Source: a virus
Length of the DNA: 28,775 nucleotides
Direction: 5' to 3' (one strand)
IMG/VR virus record: IMGVR_UViG_3300012201_000008
Coordinates: 1 to 28,775 of that record
In this document: positions 26,399-28,775 of the stretch, piece after piece
How the letters are laid out: every line of letters starts with the position of its first letter
Numbering within the stretch: the first letter of the stretch is position 1
The notes under the pieces: model-generated
Databases searched by the model: none
What the model saw: only the letters and a program-made list of their open reading frames with translations
What the model was told of the DNA's origin: nothing
Translations under genes and position numbers: made by a program

Positions 26399-28211
26399 TT
26401 ATTTTACCTGCTATGTCAGCGTTAACAGATGTTGTTTGTATACTAGGATTTTGAGTTCTACTGACGACATCGGAGTTTACAGTTCTACCGGTAATATCAG
26501 TATTTACCTTAACTCCTACAGTCACATTTATGTTCGCTGTCCGATAAATATTTGATATTCCAAAAGCTTCGCCAGAAGATATGCTGAATGGAAAAACCTG
26601 CAAACCTAGAGAAATAGAAGGTTCACCAAAAGATTCAATAGATTTTATTCCAACTGGTGCAATGGTTACTGCACTAACAATTATTGATGCATTACCAATT
26701 TGTTCAGAACTTTGTATTCCATGTGGCTGAACTACGTAAGAAGTAGAAGTATATCCAACTCGCTCTTGTGTTGAGATACCAAATGGTGAAATTGTGGTTA
26801 TTATGGAAACTGATGTAACACCAAAAACTTCCTGAGAATTTATTCCAACAGGTACTATTGTAACGGCACCTGGCGTGACGGAGGGATTACTAAATGTCTC
26901 AGTGGGAGATATACCAACGGGAGCGATATTTAGAGTTATTCCAGGGATTCCTAGACGCTCTTGAGTTGAGATCCCGTATGGGCTTATCGTCGATACATTC
27001 ATTATCGACGGAGAACCAAAGGTTTCCTGAGACTGAATACCAACAGGAGAAACAGTTAATGTTGTTTGAATGGTCCCAAATTGCTCAGAGCTGGATATAC
27101 CCTTTGGAAGAAGAGTAAATGAAACAGCCGGAGATCCTAGAGCTTCCTGAGACGGAATACCAGTGGGAAGAATTGCCTGACTTACTTGTGCGGTGCCAAT
27201 ATTTTCTGTGGATGAGATACCAGTGGGAGTTAGGTTTAACGTTACAACTGGATTCCCAAAAGATTCAGAAGTATTTAATCCAGTCGGCGATATGTTAAGT
27301 GTTATTAATTGTGTACCAAAATTTTCCTGTGATGTAGCTCCTAGTGGCGATATAACCTGTGCTATGTTTGGATTACCAAATTGCTCTTGAGTTGTGATAC
27401 CAAGCGGGTTAATAGTTTGATCGACGACAGTGACGTTCGGATTCGACCAGTTTTGATATAATGAAGTAATTAACTCCATTAACAGGTCTGGTGGCCAGAT
27501 TTGCGAATATGACGCTTGAGGTTGAGTGCTAGTAGCAACAGGCAATACTTCGGCATAAACCCAAGAGAGATTCGTTGAGGTACCTGGAAGTGTAACATTA
27601 AGAGTATTGCTAGAACCATTTGAATCATCGGCTGTTGTCCGTCGTACTACACCGTGGGTAATTTGAACATCATTCGCTGATCCTACTAGCGTGCATCCCG
27701 TGCCGGCAGTCATTGCAGCTTGAGCATCCCAGTCGGTCGCGAAGATTACTCCCCAACCACCGGTAGCACTTGCGGTATACGACTGAGCAATACTGGCAGC
27801 GCTTGTCGAACCATCCTTACCATGAGCACCGATTTGTGTGGTGGAGTCCTGTCCAGTAAATACGATTACCGATAATCCTCCACCTTGGAGGCTAGTACCG
27901 GCCCCGGATGTGACAGTAACGGTCATCGCGGCGGAAGTGCCAACCGTTGCCCACCATGAAGCAGCCTGGCCATTAGCGGTTGGTGAGGTGGCATGTGTTT
28001 TGTGGTCAAGTAGATTGTATGTTAGGTGTGCACCGAGATTATCAGTGATACTAGGTGCTGATGGATTATCACCAGCCTGGGTATTCCACATCCAACCTAT
28101 TAATAAAAGACTTCCGGCCGGAGGGGTAAAGCTGGCTGTAGTGACGGTAGTTGTAGAGTTGTTGGTAACGGTAGCAATCGCAGGAGTGCTGCCATCAATA
28201 GCAAGCGCCAC
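26391..28211 (-). CDS. Phage structural protein with fourteen tandem 20-23-residue repeats, 606 aa
   Basis: Residues 1-230: beta-rich virion-type domain (SLLLIGWMWNTQAGDNPSAP; LSVIVFTGQDSTT; WGVIFATDWDA) as found in tail-associated or capsid-decoration proteins. A linker (IWPPDLLMELITSLYQNW) leads to residues 267-558, made of 14 repeats with consensus I-x-P-x-G-I-x-S-x-E-x-F-G-x-P. The C-terminal 48 residues have smaller repeats (ITGRTVNSDVVSRTQ). It is probably a tail or surface protein exposed on the virion. GTG 28211 with GGTGAG upstream on the minus strand. Confidence 0.8.
   Translation of the reverse strand: MALAIDGSTPAIATVTNNSTTTVTTASFTPPAGSLLLIGWMWNTQAGDNPSAPSITDNLGAHLTYNLLDHKTHATSPTANGQAASWWATVGTSAAMTVTVTSGAGTSLQGGGLSVIVFTGQDSTTQIGAHGKDGSTSAASIAQSYTASATGGWGVIFATDWDAQAAMTAGTGCTLVGSANDVQITHGVVRRTTADDSNGSSNTLNVTLPGTSTNLSWVYAEVLPVATSTQPQASYSQIWPPDLLMELITSLYQNWSNPNVTVVDQTINPLGITTQEQFGNPNIAQVISPLGATSQENFGTQLITLNISPTGLNTSESFGNPVVTLNLTPTGISSTENIGTAQVSQAILPTGIPSQEALGSPAVSFTLLPKGISSSEQFGTIQTTLTVSPVGIQSQETFGSPSIMNVSTISPYGISTQERLGIPGITLNIAPVGISPTETFSNPSVTPGAVTIVPVGINSQEVFGVTSVSIITTISPFGISTQERVGYTSTSYVVQPHGIQSSEQIGNASIIVSAVTIAPVGIKSIESFGEPSISLGLQVFPFSISSGEAFGISNIYRTANINVTVGVKVNTDITGRTVNSDVVSRTQNPSIQTTSVNADIAGKIIK
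26538..27413 (-). repeat. Tandem amino-acid repeat array, 14 units
   Basis: Fourteen consecutive units (292 residues; nine of 20, three of 22, two of 23) within the structural protein. Each has P-x-G-I/L-x-S/T-x-E-x-F/L/I-G. At the DNA level they are diverged, so the array is old or shaped by selection on protein rather than by recent duplication. Confidence 0.85.
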
Positions 28212-28228
28212 AACTCACCAAATTCCAT

Positions 28229-28528
28229 TCACACAGTTACGCCAGTAAGATGCTTCGCATTAAACCAAAAATCACTGGTCGAGGACTGTGTGGCAATCGC
28301 GAAAGAGATATCACGGAGTTTTTGCAAGTCAGTGAATGAGGCACGAATCTGAGTAATATCACCAGCACTATAACCCAATGCGGTCAGTGTTGCGTCAGGT
28401 AAGACCGAACTGTCATTAAGCATAGCATTAAATGTAACGATATGACCAAGATCAGTACGGAGCGCCACTACCAATCTTCCCATAGTATTGTCTAGATCAG
28501 TCTTCGTGAACTGATAACCTGCACTCAT
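28229..28528 (-). CDS. Small phage structural-region protein, 99 aa
   Basis: YQFTKTDLDNTMGRLVVALR, TALGYSAGDITQIRASFTDL and ATQSSTSDFWFNAKHLTGV fit a helical protein type repeatedly found, from memory, in tail-gene clusters of actinophages. ATG follows GGAGG on the minus strand. It lies 17 bases upstream of the repeat protein in the same direction, so they are co-transcribed. Confidence 0.7.
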   Translation of the reverse strand: MSAGYQFTKTDLDNTMGRLVVALRTDLGHIVTFNAMLNDSSVLPDATLTALGYSAGDITQIRASFTDLQKLRDISFAIATQSSTSDFWFNAKHLTGVTV

Positions 28529-28543
28529 TACATATCCTCCATA

Positions 28544-28775
28544 TTAGTTGAAAATAGCTACCTTCAAACTATATGTAGTAATAGAGTTAGAAGCCGAAGA
28601 TGTGCCCCATGTAGCTGATACCCCAATCGCACGCTCAATGGTAGTATCAAAGGTTGACACTGTACGAAGTGCAGCAGTTATAGGGATTGGAACTGTTGCA
28701 TTGAATGTGGTAAGAGCGGAACCAAGGTATAGTCGTCCTTGACCTAGTAGAGTTCCTGCTGTACCTTCTGCGTTG
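28544..28775 (-). CDS. C-terminal end of a phage structural protein (cut by window edge)
   Basis: Open reading frame entering from the right edge and ending at TAA (28544-28546 on the plus strand). The visible 76 residues (GRLYLGSALTTFNATVPIPI; FDTTIERAIGVSATWG; YSLKVAIFN) are beta-rich, Thr/Ser/Ala-rich and typical of the C-terminus of tail fibre or receptor-binding-associated proteins, where this type of sequence ends the chain. The start lies outside the window. It is read in the same direction as the two genes that follow. Confidence 0.7.
   Translation of the reverse strand, partial: NAEGTAGTLLGQGRLYLGSALTTFNATVPIPITAALRTVSTFDTTIERAIGVSATWGTSSASNSITTYSLKVAIFN

Noticed and set aside
1-28775. 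CRISPR arrays, insertion sequences, integrase or attachment sites
   Set aside because: I found no regularly spaced repeats, transposase, integrase or tRNA-end duplication in the window.

Overview
The window looks like part of the genome of a tailed phage of an actinobacterial host. The evidence is indirect: strong GGAGG-type ribosome sites, many GTG/TTG starts, tightly overlapping small genes, a DUF6197-like protein, a BldC-like regulator, a short Cys-rich protein of the kind common in actinophages, and structural proteins of actinophage flavour. The DNA is AT-leaning for such a host, so a low-G+C actinobacterium (for example a freshwater lineage) or a phage drifted from its host is my inference.

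Layout. Positions 1-26398 are transcribed rightward. 1-5150 holds two lysine tRNAs, one arginine tRNA, two candidate structured RNAs, small accessory genes, HTH proteins and a ParB-like protein. 5161-21943 is the replication and recombination block: SNF2-type helicase, small genes, BldC-like regulator, RecB/Cas4-type nuclease, small genes, then (after a promoter-like site) a Sak4-like ATPase, a DUF669-type ssDNA-binding-like protein, a primase/DUF3987 helicase, a uracil-DNA-glycosylase/family A DNA polymerase fusion and a MazG-type pyrophosphohydrolase. 21980-26398 holds an antirepressor, zinc-ribbon and hypothetical genes, an exported HNH-like protein, a RuvC-like resolvase and an XRE regulator. 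From 26391 to the right edge the genes are leftward and structural: a protein with fourteen 20-23-residue repeats, a small structural protein and a cut-off structural gene. The two arms meet tail to tail with an 8-base overlap.

How the genes fit together. Polymerase, primase-helicase, SNF2 helicase, RecB-type nuclease, Sak4-like annealase ATPase, DUF669 protein, RuvC-like resolvase and MazG form a largely self-sufficient DNA replication, annealing and repair set. Three of these proteins carry four inteins, each placed in a catalytic motif: the DE|CH Walker B box of the helicase, the DxK active site of the nuclease, and the NLQNI and O-helix motifs of the polymerase. None can work until its intein is removed.

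The most remarkable object is the helicase intein (5548-6510). Its N- and C-terminal splicing domains are in the helicase frame, but the DNA between them encodes, in the +1 frame, a 226-residue zinc-finger plus Vsr/DUF559-like endonuclease that starts where the N-splicing domain ends and stops 8 bases before the intein ends. The helicase frame stays open throughout, so about 680 bases are open in two frames, and the last 90 or so appear functionally dual-coding. The nuclease-gene intein is a class 3 (Trp-Cys-Thr) intein beginning with Gln.
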